From contig CAOJDZ010000033.1 of NCBI GenBank assembly GCA_948433815.1, positions 1 to 6,979 of the forward strand: a DNA stretch of 6,979 nt. Reading direction: 5' to 3'. This document shows, in pieces, positions 1 through 6,149 of this stretch. The notes under the pieces are model-generated. The model worked only from the letters and a program-made list of their open reading frames with translations. It did no database searches and was not told where the DNA came from. Every line of letters starts with the position of its first letter. Position 1 is the first letter of the stretch. Both the position numbers and the translations under genes were made by a program. The stretch comes from an uncultured Clostridia bacterium (GTDB lineage Bacteria > Bacillota_I > Bacilli_A > RF39 > UBA660).

Positions 1-272
1 TCAGTGTAAAAACTAAACTTTCCCTCTTCTGTATCAGAATAATTATAAGTATTCTTTGTATCGTTATAATCATTAATAACAATCGCATACATTCCTTCAG
101 TAAGGCCACTTACATCAATTCTTACAGTAATTTCTTCGCTACTATCTATATTAATAGTTTCAGCCCTTACAAGTAAAGCTTCTGACGCCACATCATTACA
201 TTCGGCACTTAAATTATTTAATCCAAAACTAAATGTCAATATTGAAAAAAGTAATATAATAATTTTCTTCAT
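1..272 (-). CDS. Secreted small protein, N-terminal part (paralog of the next gene)
   Basis: Partial gene running off the left edge; 90 codons are visible with no stop. The ATG at 272 is preceded by AGAGAGGTG with a 9-nt spacer, which fixes the start. Residues 1-23 form a signal peptide: MKK, a hydrophobic core (IIILLFSILTF), then LSA just before E24-C25-N26. This is not a lipobox, because Glu sits at -1 to the Cys, so signal peptidase I cleavage is more likely. The rest (about 30-90) alternates hydrophobic and polar residues, as in a beta-sandwich. The N-terminus matches the neighbouring gene in the FSFGLN segment, an Ala-Glu-Cys-Asn junction and a following beta-rich stretch, which suggests tandem duplication. 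By analogy the missing part may hold more cysteines and a C-terminal membrane anchor. No known family is recognised. The coding call is firm; the function is unknown. Confidence 0.8.
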   Translation of the reverse strand, partial: MKKIIILLFSILTFSFGLNNLSAECNDVASEALLVRAETINIDSSEEITVRIDVSGLTEGMYAIVINDYNDTKNTYNYSDTEEGKFSFYT

Positions 273-302
273 TACTACTTACACCTCTCTACTATTATTT
301 TC

Positions 303-331
303 ATTATAACAAAAAAAAAAAAGTTTGTATA
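303..331 (-). promoter_or_regulatory. Candidate promoter of the leftmost secreted-protein gene
   Basis: On the minus strand a perfect TATAAT (308-303) lies 13 nt upstream of the AGAGAGGTG ribosome binding site. The best -35 at a 17-nt spacing is TATACA (331-326), four of six consensus matches. This puts the -35 inside the hairpin of the preceding gene's terminator, and the T-tract of that terminator becomes the promoter spacer. The -10 is convincing; the -35 is weak. Confidence 0.4.
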
Positions 332-340
332 CTACAAACC
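311..340 (-). terminator. Intrinsic terminator of the 332-976 gene
   Basis: Read on the minus strand, GTTTGTA (339-333) pairs perfectly with TACAAAC (329-323) across a 3-nt loop; a G-U pair (340/322) can extend it. Twelve consecutive T follow (322-311). The stop codon TAG (334-332) lies inside the hairpin. The stem is short and AT-rich, but the long T-run makes termination likely. Confidence 0.75.
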
Positions 341-976
341 ATGTTTAACCTTTCTATATATTACACTACAAATTGATAATGTTATTAAACTTGTACCAAG
401 AACAAGTAAGAAAGGTATCCCTATAATCTTTAAGTATTTCCAAATTATTTCCCAAATACTTAATTTTTCTACTATTTCTTCTTCATCTTCCACCTTATTA
501 ATACTATTTTTAAAATCATCTTCTATAAGTTTATTAAAAGTATTAGATGAAATCTTATAATTCAAAAATCTATTACTGCACACTTCCAAATTCTCATGTC
601 CTACACATTTAGCATCTTTATAATATGGGTTTAAATACGGAAACATCATATTTATAACTCTTAAATATTCATTAACACAAGCCGCTTCAGAAGAAGAATT
701 AACATATATTTTTATATTATCCCCAAAATTAAACCCAGGTATCGTAACAGTATTATTTTCTGGCAAATATGTTTCCATATTAATAACAACCAATAATGTA
801 CTAGGAACATTATTAATAACTAATGTAAAATTTTTACTATCTTCATTATATCTGTAAGAAGTCTCTACATAACTTGAAAGTGCATTTAAATCTTTAAGTT
901 CCTTATAATTACATTCAGCATTATAAATATTTAATCCAAAAGAAAAACAAATTATCAAAAACAAAACTTTTTTCAT
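332..976 (-). CDS. Secreted, C-terminally membrane-anchored protein with four ectodomain cysteines
   Basis: A 214-residue protein of no family I recognise. Residues 1-20 are a signal peptide (MKK, hydrophobic LFLIICFSF core, NA before Glu-Cys-Asn). Residues 22-95 look beta-rich, with a FTLVINNVPS segment. Cysteines at 22, 100, 124 and 133 could make two disulfides; C124 follows a NPYYKDAK motif. An acidic stretch near 163-170 precedes a hydrophobic helix (about 183-207) ending in the basic tail YRKVKHGL. The topology is therefore an outside domain, one membrane pass and a short cytosolic tail. No LPXTG-like motif precedes the helix, so it is probably not a sortase substrate. A GTG at 982 would add two residues, but it lies only 1 nt from the Shine-Dalgarno, so ATG 976 is preferred. 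It resembles the partial gene on its left and likely came from a tandem duplication. Function is unknown; a surface or adhesion role is a guess. Confidence 0.85.
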   Translation of the reverse strand: MKKVLFLIICFSFGLNIYNAECNYKELKDLNALSSYVETSYRYNEDSKNFTLVINNVPSTLLVVINMETYLPENNTVTIPGFNFGDNIKIYVNSSSEAACVNEYLRVINMMFPYLNPYYKDAKCVGHENLEVCSNRFLNYKISSNTFNKLIEDDFKNSINKVEDEEEIVEKLSIWEIIWKYLKIIGIPFLLVLGTSLITLSICSVIYRKVKHGL

Positions 977-983
977 AAACACA

Positions 984-989
984 CTCCCT
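984..989 (-). promoter_or_regulatory. Ribosome binding site that decides the start at 976
   Basis: AGGGAG on the minus strand ends 7 nt before ATG 976 but only 1 nt before the in-frame GTG at 982. The spacing favours the ATG. Confidence 0.75.
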
Positions 990-1003
990 ATATTCTTGAG
1001 TTA

Positions 1004-1032
1004 AGTATAACATCATAAAAACAAAAAGTAAA
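1004..1032 (-). promoter_or_regulatory. Candidate promoter of the four-cysteine surface protein gene
   Basis: Minus-strand TATACT (1009-1004) with TTTACT (1032-1027) at a 17-nt spacing. The -35 matches four of six consensus bases. It lies between the upstream gene's terminator and the AGGGAG ribosome binding site, where a promoter for an independent transcript is expected. The same TTTACT hexamer recurs before the transglutaminase gene. Confidence 0.45.
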
Positions 1033-1067
1033 TTAAGAAAAACAGATTACTTACTTGAATCTGTTTT
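1033..1067 (-). terminator. Intrinsic terminator of the transglutaminase-like gene
   Basis: On the minus strand AAAACAGATT (1067-1058) pairs perfectly with AATCTGTTTT (1048-1039), a 10-bp stem with a 9-nt loop. The T-rich tail is TTTT completing the stem, then TTCTTAATT. The stop codon TAA (1049-1047) lies at the edge of the 3' arm, so the 5' arm is coding sequence. The low GC of the stem is the only weakness. Confidence 0.7.
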
Positions 1068-2531
1068 ACTTTTACCATTATTATTTAATTTTAAAGTTAA
1101 CTTAGCAAGTTCTGTTTCTAATCTATCTTTCTCATTTTTAACAGTTGATTTATTCCATGTCTCGTCATTCATATCTGTAAGTAAAAATTTATTTCTTCCA
1201 AGACTATCATTAGTATAAACATCTACTATTTTCCATTCACCATCAACATAAACTTCATTCCAAGCATGTGGTATTGCTGTTCCTTTTATCATTCCACCTA
1301 CATAAACACATGGTATTCCAAGTTTATCCATTATATATTTAAATGCCCTAGCATATCCAGCACAAACGTCATATTTTCCAACTATTGCTGTATAAACAGA
1401 AGGTGCACTAAATGCTTCACCATCATTCGCAGGATTTAAAGTTATTAACTTACATAATTCATTATTTACTAACTCAACTTGTTTTTTAGGATCTTCTGTA
1501 CTATTTTTAACTCTAGAAACTATACCATCAACTACTTTATTAACTTCGCTATATTCTCTTTCATTCCCTGAAGACATAAAAGAATATACATTACCACTCA
1601 TTTCCATATCCACAGTTAAATAATTAAATGAAGCGTCATAACCATCCATAAATGTAAGATTTCTAGCAAACTCTAATTCTTTTTCACTTATACTCCAAAA
1701 TTTATATAAAGTATCATTATCAACTAAATTATTCTTTCTATTTGTATGAACTCCGTATATATAGTTAACATCAATTAAATATTGATAAGAAAACACATAA
1801 AGTATATTATCTTGCTCTATAACTTTATACTCATTAGAATTCATAAGTAATTTTAAATAATTAGCATCTACTTCTTGACCATCATATATTATTTTTGAAT
1901 ATTTTTTACTAAAATCAACATCTTTTAATTCTAAAACTTTTTCATCTTTAAAATCTATATATTGTGAATTCTTTTCATAATCACTAACTACATTTATAGA
2001 GTTTGTACTCCCGTTCCAAACAACTTGACAACCAAAAGCTTCAAACACCTCTCTAAATGGAACATAAGTTATACCATTAGACACAAATGGTTGATTTTTT
2101 GTTGTACCATTAACTCTTGTTTTCAAAGGATTATTTAAGTCAGATACAAAAATTTTATCATCTCTTCCAACTCTTAATCTTAACTCAGAACCATGTTTAC
2201 TCATAAACACACGATTAGTTTCACTGCTACAAAAAACATGAGCGCCGAACACTTTCTCTACTACACTGACAGGTACATATGTAGTACCATTAACTGACAT
2301 AGGATAACCAGTCTCTTTATTAAATTCAACAAATCTTCCATTAATAAAAATTTTAGTTCCATTATAACCTAAAAAATCACTATAAGAATATTCTGGCTTA
2401 TCTAAACTATATGCACTAGCTTCCATCGCACCTACTGAAAATAACATAGACCCCGCAAGCGCTACTGCCGCTGCTCTCTTAATTGTTCCCCTTTTTAAGC
2501 TATCTCCTAAAGTAAAAATATTATTCTTCAT
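1047..2531 (-). CDS. Secreted transglutaminase-like protein with copper-amine-oxidase-N-type stalk
   Basis: A 494-residue exported protein. Residues 1-40 are a long signal peptide: a basic start (KRGTIKR), an alanine-rich core and the cleavage site ASA-Y at 40/41. Residues about 58-185 match the copper amine oxidase N-terminal-like domain common in Firmicute surface proteins, with two copies of the hallmark NG-T/I-TYVP segment (81-87 and 152-158), each followed by a V/F-E-x-FG helix. In this context the domain is usually a wall-associated or stalk module, not an oxidase. Residues about 190-335 are unassigned. Residues about 340-455 form a transglutaminase-like cysteine-protease fold with a complete catalytic triad: C390 in DVCAGYARAF, H422 in PHAWNEVYV and D437 in WKIVDVYT. 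Members of this fold cross-link or hydrolyse proteins or peptides; which reaction occurs here cannot be read. There is no C-terminal membrane helix or LPXTG. AGGAGAGG with a 9-nt spacer supports the start. Its own promoter and terminator suggest a single-gene transcript. Confidence 0.92.
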   Translation of the reverse strand: MKNNIFTLGDSLKRGTIKRAAAVALAGSMLFSVGAMEASAYSLDKPEYSYSDFLGYNGTKIFINGRFVEFNKETGYPMSVNGTTYVPVSVVEKVFGAHVFCSSETNRVFMSKHGSELRLRVGRDDKIFVSDLNNPLKTRVNGTTKNQPFVSNGITYVPFREVFEAFGCQVVWNGSTNSINVVSDYEKNSQYIDFKDEKVLELKDVDFSKKYSKIIYDGQEVDANYLKLLMNSNEYKVIEQDNILYVFSYQYLIDVNYIYGVHTNRKNNLVDNDTLYKFWSISEKELEFARNLTFMDGYDASFNYLTVDMEMSGNVYSFMSSGNEREYSEVNKVVDGIVSRVKNSTEDPKKQVELVNNELCKLITLNPANDGEAFSAPSVYTAIVGKYDVCAGYARAFKYIMDKLGIPCVYVGGMIKGTAIPHAWNEVYVDGEWKIVDVYTNDSLGRNKFLLTDMNDETWNKSTVKNEKDRLETELAKLTLKLNNNGKSKTDSSK

Positions 2532-2561
2532 ATCTACTGTCCTCTCCTATCTTATACTTTC

Positions 2562-2591
2562 ATTATATATATGAAACCACAAAAAAGTAAA
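2562..2591 (-). promoter_or_regulatory. Candidate promoter of the transglutaminase-like gene
   Basis: Minus-strand TATAAT (2567-2562) is a perfect -10. TTTACT (2591-2586) lies 18 nt upstream and matches four of six -35 bases. The AGGAGAGG ribosome binding site follows 13 nt downstream of the -10, leaving room for a short leader. Confidence 0.5.
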
Positions 2592-2603
2592 GAACTAAAT
2601 TAA

Positions 2604-2630
2604 TTGTAAAATCATCAAATATGTGATAAT
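2604..2630 (+). promoter_or_regulatory. Candidate promoter of the herA-like gene
   Basis: GATAAT (2625-2630) is preceded by TGT, giving an extended -10 (TG-N-GATAAT). TTGTAA (2604-2609) is a possible -35 at a short 15-nt spacing. The extended -10 can compensate for the weak -35. The promoter is divergent from that of the transglutaminase gene within a 132-nt intergenic region, with no overlap of the boxes. Confidence 0.4.
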
Positions 2631-2652
2631 ATTTTTAACATAAAGAATAATT

Positions 2653-2658
2653 AGGTGA
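2653..2658 (+). promoter_or_regulatory. Ribosome binding site that decides the herA-like start
   Basis: AGGTGA ends 5 nt before ATG 2664. The alternative in-frame GTG at 2655 lies within this very site and so cannot be the start it serves. Confidence 0.7.
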
Positions 2659-2663
2659 TTAAA

Positions 2664-4424
2664 ATGTTTGGAAGTATAAACGCAATAAATAAAAACTACG
2701 CAATTGTAAATTTATTAAGTACCAAAAAAGAACTTGGTGACTTATTAAATATGCATGTTATTTTTGAAGACAATGACAAAAGAATTCTAGGAGAAATAGA
2801 AGACATAGGTGAAAAAGAAGCCAAAATTAATTTTTTAGGTGAAATAAATGACACTAGTTTTATAGGAGGTTTAATTAAAAAACCTAATTTAGATGCAAGT
2901 GTAAGACCAATTAACGAAAGTGAACTTGCCATATTAGTAGGAGGAGACAAAGAATCTTTTAATTTAGGAGTATCACCTTTATACAAAGATTTCCCAGTAA
3001 AAGTTAACTTAAACGATTTTTTCTCTAATCACGGAATTATAGTAGGTAACTCTGGTAGTGGTAAAACTTATGGAATATGTAGAATTTTACAAAATGTATA
3101 CGCTATTCCTAATTTACCTTATAAAGCAAACATGTTTATATTTGATTCTTATGGTGAATACATAAATGCGTTCAAAGAATTAGATAAAATTAATCCTAAT
3201 TTACATTATAAACTTATAACTACAAATAAAAGATTAGTAAATGAAGCAAAACTAGAAGTGCCAGTTTCACTACTTACTTTAGATGATGTATTAAATTTAT
3301 TAGATGCTACTAAATATAGCCAAATTTCAATTGTGGAATCAACTATAGAATTAGCAAAAATATTCGCAAGTAATTCTAAAGAAGTTAATGAATACAAAAA
3401 CCATCTACTAGCAAAAGCAATAACTTCTATTATGTATACTAATCAAACAAGCGCTAAAATAAGAGACCAAATATTTGACATAGTATCAAATACCCACACT
3501 GAAGAAATAAGTCTAGGCGCAACTGTACCTGGTATAGGTTTCACAAGAATATTTAGACACTGTTTTGATATTGATTCTGAAGGAAGATTTGCTGAACGTA
3601 CTATAATCGCCGAATATATTGAAAAATTTATACAAGAAGATAGAGTTTGGAATATAGATACCAAAGATGTAACATACGGCTTAAAAGAATTAGAAACAGC
3701 ATTAAATTTCACTTTATTTAGTGAAAGATATTTATTAAACGCTGATATGTATGACGAAGCAATAAGCTTAAAAGTAAAACTTCATAATCTTATTAATAGT
3801 AGTTATGCTGAATTTTTTACTGACAAAAAATATAATTCTATAAAAGATTTCATAGGTTCATTAGTAACAACTAAAGAAGGAAAAAAAGCACAAATTATTA
3901 ATATAAACCTTGAAGATATAGATGATAGATTTGCAAGAACTATAACCAAAATATTCAGTAGATTATTTCTTACATTTGGAAAAACCAATGAACCAAGAGC
4001 AAGCATACCTATTCACATAATATTAGAAGAAGCTCACAGATATGTTAAAGAAGGAGATGACGTAAACTTATTAGGTTATAACATCTTTGAAAGAATAGCT
4101 AAAGAAGGAAGAAAACACGGTATAATATTAGACTTAATAACTCAAAGACCAACTGACTTAAATGGTAATGTAATAAGCCAAGCAGATAATTTTATAATAT
4201 TTAAAATTACTCACCCACAAGATTTAGAATACATAACAAAAATGATACCAAATATGAGTGCCGACATTATAGAAAAACAAAAAAGTTTACAACCAGGTAC
4301 TTGTGTAGCATTTGGAAGAATACTAAAAATACCAATGATTGTAAAAATGGAAAAAGCATCTCCTCCACCAGAAAGTTCAAACGCAGACATCTTTAATACA
4401 TGGATGGTAAAAAATAATAGTTAG
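2664..4424 (+). CDS. herA: HerA/DUF87-family DNA-translocating ATPase
   Basis: A 586-residue cytosolic protein of the HerA-FtsK superfamily (COG0433 type), forming hexameric rings that pump double-stranded DNA. Residues 1-60 fit the small N-terminal HAS-barrel. Walker A is GNSGSGKT at 128-135 (K134). The HerA-typical D-x-x-GEY follows at 161-166 (DSYGEY). A long helical insertion spans about 205-400. Walker B is IHIILEEAH at 450-458 with tandem glutamates E455-E456. Then come EGRKHG (481-486), TQRP (493-496) and SQADNF (505-510), the arginine/sensor motifs of the family. The C-terminal PPPES segment near 567-571 also fits. Length and motifs are intact, so it should be active. HerA commonly works with the nuclease NurA in end resection, or with SIR2- or DUF4297-type effectors in phage defence; none is encoded here, so its partner is unknown. 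ATG 2664 is chosen because GTG 2655 overlaps the ribosome binding site. It converges on the sortase gene with 17 bp between stops. The symbol is by family and orthology is not proven. Confidence 0.93.
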   Translation: MFGSINAINKNYAIVNLLSTKKELGDLLNMHVIFEDNDKRILGEIEDIGEKEAKINFLGEINDTSFIGGLIKKPNLDASVRPINESELAILVGGDKESFNLGVSPLYKDFPVKVNLNDFFSNHGIIVGNSGSGKTYGICRILQNVYAIPNLPYKANMFIFDSYGEYINAFKELDKINPNLHYKLITTNKRLVNEAKLEVPVSLLTLDDVLNLLDATKYSQISIVESTIELAKIFASNSKEVNEYKNHLLAKAITSIMYTNQTSAKIRDQIFDIVSNTHTEEISLGATVPGIGFTRIFRHCFDIDSEGRFAERTIIAEYIEKFIQEDRVWNIDTKDVTYGLKELETALNFTLFSERYLLNADMYDEAISLKVKLHNLINSSYAEFFTDKKYNSIKDFIGSLVTTKEGKKAQIININLEDIDDRFARTITKIFSRLFLTFGKTNEPRASIPIHIILEEAHRYVKEGDDVNLLGYNIFERIAKEGRKHGIILDLITQRPTDLNGNVISQADNFIIFKITHPQDLEYITKMIPNMSADIIEKQKSLQPGTCVAFGRILKIPMIVKMEKASPPPESSNADIFNTWMVKNNS

Positions 4425-4443
4425 AAATCTCTAACTATTTTTT
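4409..4443. terminator. Bidirectional terminator between herA and the sortase gene
   Basis: AATAGTTAGA (4416-4425) pairs perfectly with TCTAACTATT (4430-4439) around a 4-nt loop. On the plus strand the hairpin runs into six T (4438-4443); on the minus strand six T follow (4414-4409). It can therefore stop transcripts from both convergent genes. The herA stop TAG (4422-4424) lies in its 5' arm, and the sortase stop (4444-4442) overlaps the T-run. Confidence 0.85.
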
Positions 4444-6034
4444 AATCTAACAAAACTGCATGAATAACCATACGCCTATTATTACTACCAGTACAAGTAG
4501 AAAGAGTTAATATCTTATCATGAGGATTCACTTCTACATTAAAGTTATGAATACTTCTCTCTTTTATCATATTAATAAAATTCATAAATGCTTCATCATT
4601 ATAAAATCCTGTCTTTAAATAATCAGTAGTATAATTAGTCCTATACATTGATATTATTTTCCAGTTCATTTCCTTCTCTAAAGTATTAAAAGTAATAATT
4701 TGATTATCTGGATTAGTATACCAATCTTTATTAGTAGTATTTTTTAAATCTCCAAACATATATCCACTAATTAAATTATGTCCATATATAATTGTATTTT
4801 TATCCATATTAACTGGGTCATTTCTATAATCCATAAACACCCACCCAGTTATAACTTTTCTCTTATAAATATCATGCTCTAAATAAAATTCATTATCAGT
4901 ATATTTAGTTATAGGATAATTGGCTTTTGTATTATTAACTCTAAGCCATCCTACCACATCAGAATTTAATTCTAAAAGTTTAGTAAAATTAGTAGGAATA
5001 TTAGCATAATAATTTATATATTCTTTAGGTGGTTCTGGTTCTTCTGGTGTTTCTACTGGCGGTAGAGGAGTATTTATTTCTGTATCATCCATATCATCTA
5101 TAGTAGTATCTTGTAGGCTAGAATCCGCTAAAGTACTTTCAAGTACTCTTAAATTAAAAAGATTAACAAACTCATGATACTTACTAGATATCATAAAAAT
5201 AACCCCTATATATAAAACCGCCACCATACTAAGTTTTAAACCATTAATAGTTAATTCTCTAAAAATATTATTTCTAAAAAACTCATTAGAATAAACTATT
5301 TTTATTTCTCTATCCTTATTACTATATTTTTTATTTATCTTTAAGAGAAAATTAGTACCTAGAGAAATATCACTAGCATTACTTTCATTCTGATGAATAA
5401 AAATATCAACATCTAAAAACTTATATTGATTTAACTTATCAACAATAAATTTAATACTATCATTAGAATAAACATAAAGATGAATAAGTTCAAGTGAATT
5501 ATTAACACGCAAAAAACTCTCCAAATTTTTATTAATCTCTTCTTCACTATTAAAATTTATTACTTTTTTATAATATATACTCTTTAAATTACTTAAAGTA
5601 TTATTATCTACAAAATCTTTAGTAAAAAGCATATCATTATTAAATTTTATTGAAATACTTGCTTCTGCAAAATCATGGACATAATCTTCTGGTATAAAAT
5701 AACACTCTAAACTTTTAAAAGATAAATTACTCTTTAACATTTCTATAACTTCTAAAGAAAGAGATTTATTTACATTAAACTTTACATTAATAGAATTTAA
5801 ATAAGGAAACACTACTAAAAAAGAATTAAAGTCTTCATAAATAACGGTATTATAATTTTTAGAATTAATTGCATCACTAAAAACAAGACTATTCTTTTTA
5901 ATATATTTTTCAGTATAAAACAAGGTATTATCTTGAATTTCATTTAAATTTAAATTACTAATTTCACTTCTTTTTTTTCTTAAACTAGAAACAGAAATAG
6001 AATCATTAGTAAATAGCAATTTTATTACCTTCAT
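4442..6034 (-). CDS. Class B-type sortase with a large cytosolic N-terminal region
   Basis: A membrane transpeptidase that cleaves sorting motifs of exported proteins and joins them to the wall or to each other. The catalytic domain (about 340-530) shows H419 in IIYGHNLISGYMFGDL, C514 in TLSTCTGSNN and the arginine R520 or R521 just before MVIHAVL. YGHN-x-MFG and LSTC are typical of class B enzymes, which are usually near 250 residues. Here 530 residues are present. One membrane helix spans about 267-283, preceded by R254, R259 and K267, so the N-terminal ~265 residues should be cytosolic and the catalytic domain outside. An acidic, proline-rich linker (about 310-337) links helix and enzyme. 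The N-terminal region is leucine- and asparagine-rich, with alternating strand- and helix-like segments; I recognise no family, and a divergent leucine-rich-repeat-like fold is only a guess. AAGGAGAT with a 6-nt spacer supports ATG 6034. It is divergent from the vWA-like gene, a possible substrate or partner. Confidence 0.93.
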   Translation of the reverse strand: MKVIKLLFTNDSISVSSLRKKRSEISNLNLNEIQDNTLFYTEKYIKKNSLVFSDAINSKNYNTVIYEDFNSFLVVFPYLNSINVKFNVNKSLSLEVIEMLKSNLSFKSLECYFIPEDYVHDFAEASISIKFNNDMLFTKDFVDNNTLSNLKSIYYKKVINFNSEEEINKNLESFLRVNNSLELIHLYVYSNDSIKFIVDKLNQYKFLDVDIFIHQNESNASDISLGTNFLLKINKKYSNKDREIKIVYSNEFFRNNIFRELTINGLKLSMVAVLYIGVIFMISSKYHEFVNLFNLRVLESTLADSSLQDTTIDDMDDTEINTPLPPVETPEEPEPPKEYINYYANIPTNFTKLLELNSDVVGWLRVNNTKANYPITKYTDNEFYLEHDIYKRKVITGWVFMDYRNDPVNMDKNTIIYGHNLISGYMFGDLKNTTNKDWYTNPDNQIITFNTLEKEMNWKIISMYRTNYTTDYLKTGFYNDEAFMNFINMIKERSIHNFNVEVNPHDKILTLSTCTGSNNRRMVIHAVLLD

Positions 6035-6058
6035 ACTCTTATCTCCTTACTATAAATA

Positions 6059-6084
6059 TATTAACATATTCTTTTATGTTAATA
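6059..6084. repeat. Perfect inverted repeat, candidate operator between sortase and vWA genes
   Basis: The arms are TATTAACATA (6059-6068) and TATGTTAATA (6075-6084), perfectly complementary over 10 bp around a 6-nt spacer, TTCTTT. It lies in the 115-nt divergent intergenic region, 24 nt upstream of the sortase start and about 15 nt upstream of the vWA gene's -35. No T-run follows close to either arm and it belongs to no gene's 3' end, so a terminator is unlikely. Two-fold symmetry with this spacing fits a dimeric repressor or activator site. I recognise no known operator consensus. I could not place a good sortase promoter here, though one may overlap the repeat. Confidence 0.6.
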
Positions 6085-6098
6085 AAGTTTCTTTTTAT

Positions 6099-6126
6099 TT
6101 GATTTTTACTATACACATGTTATAAT
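6099..6126 (+). promoter_or_regulatory. Promoter of the vWA-like gene
   Basis: A perfect TATAAT (6121-6126) is preceded by TGT, giving an extended -10. TTGATT (6099-6104) is a four-of-six -35 at a 16-nt spacing. The strong AAGGAGGAT ribosome binding site (6138-6146) lies 5 nt before ATG 6150 when AGGAGG is measured. This is the best-looking promoter in the window and suggests good expression. Confidence 0.65.
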
Positions 6127-6149
6127 TAAAGCATAGTAAGGAGGATATA

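Noticed and set aside
24..272. Possible lipoprotein signal at the Ala-Glu-Cys of the two left-hand proteins
   Set aside because: A lipobox needs a small residue directly before Cys; here it is Glu, so ordinary signal peptidase cleavage is more likely.
332..976. Four-cysteine surface protein as an LPXTG-type sortase substrate
   Set aside because: It has a C-terminal hydrophobic helix and basic tail, but no LPXTG- or NPXTG-like motif before the helix. It is better read as a plain membrane anchor.
2614..2627. Weak dyad ATCA-N-TGAT in the herA promoter region
   Set aside because: Arms of only four bases in AT-rich DNA are expected by chance.
2696..4006. Four open frames on the minus strand (63-96 codons) inside the herA-like gene
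   Set aside because: They lie antisense to a gene with intact family motifs, have low-complexity Ser/Leu/Ile-rich translations and no ribosome binding site was evident. They are shadows of the codon bias.
2664..4424. HerA-like protein as part of a phage-defence or conjugation module
   Set aside because: No SIR2, DUF4297, nuclease, relaxase or other conjugation gene is present in the window; the idea cannot be supported from this sequence.
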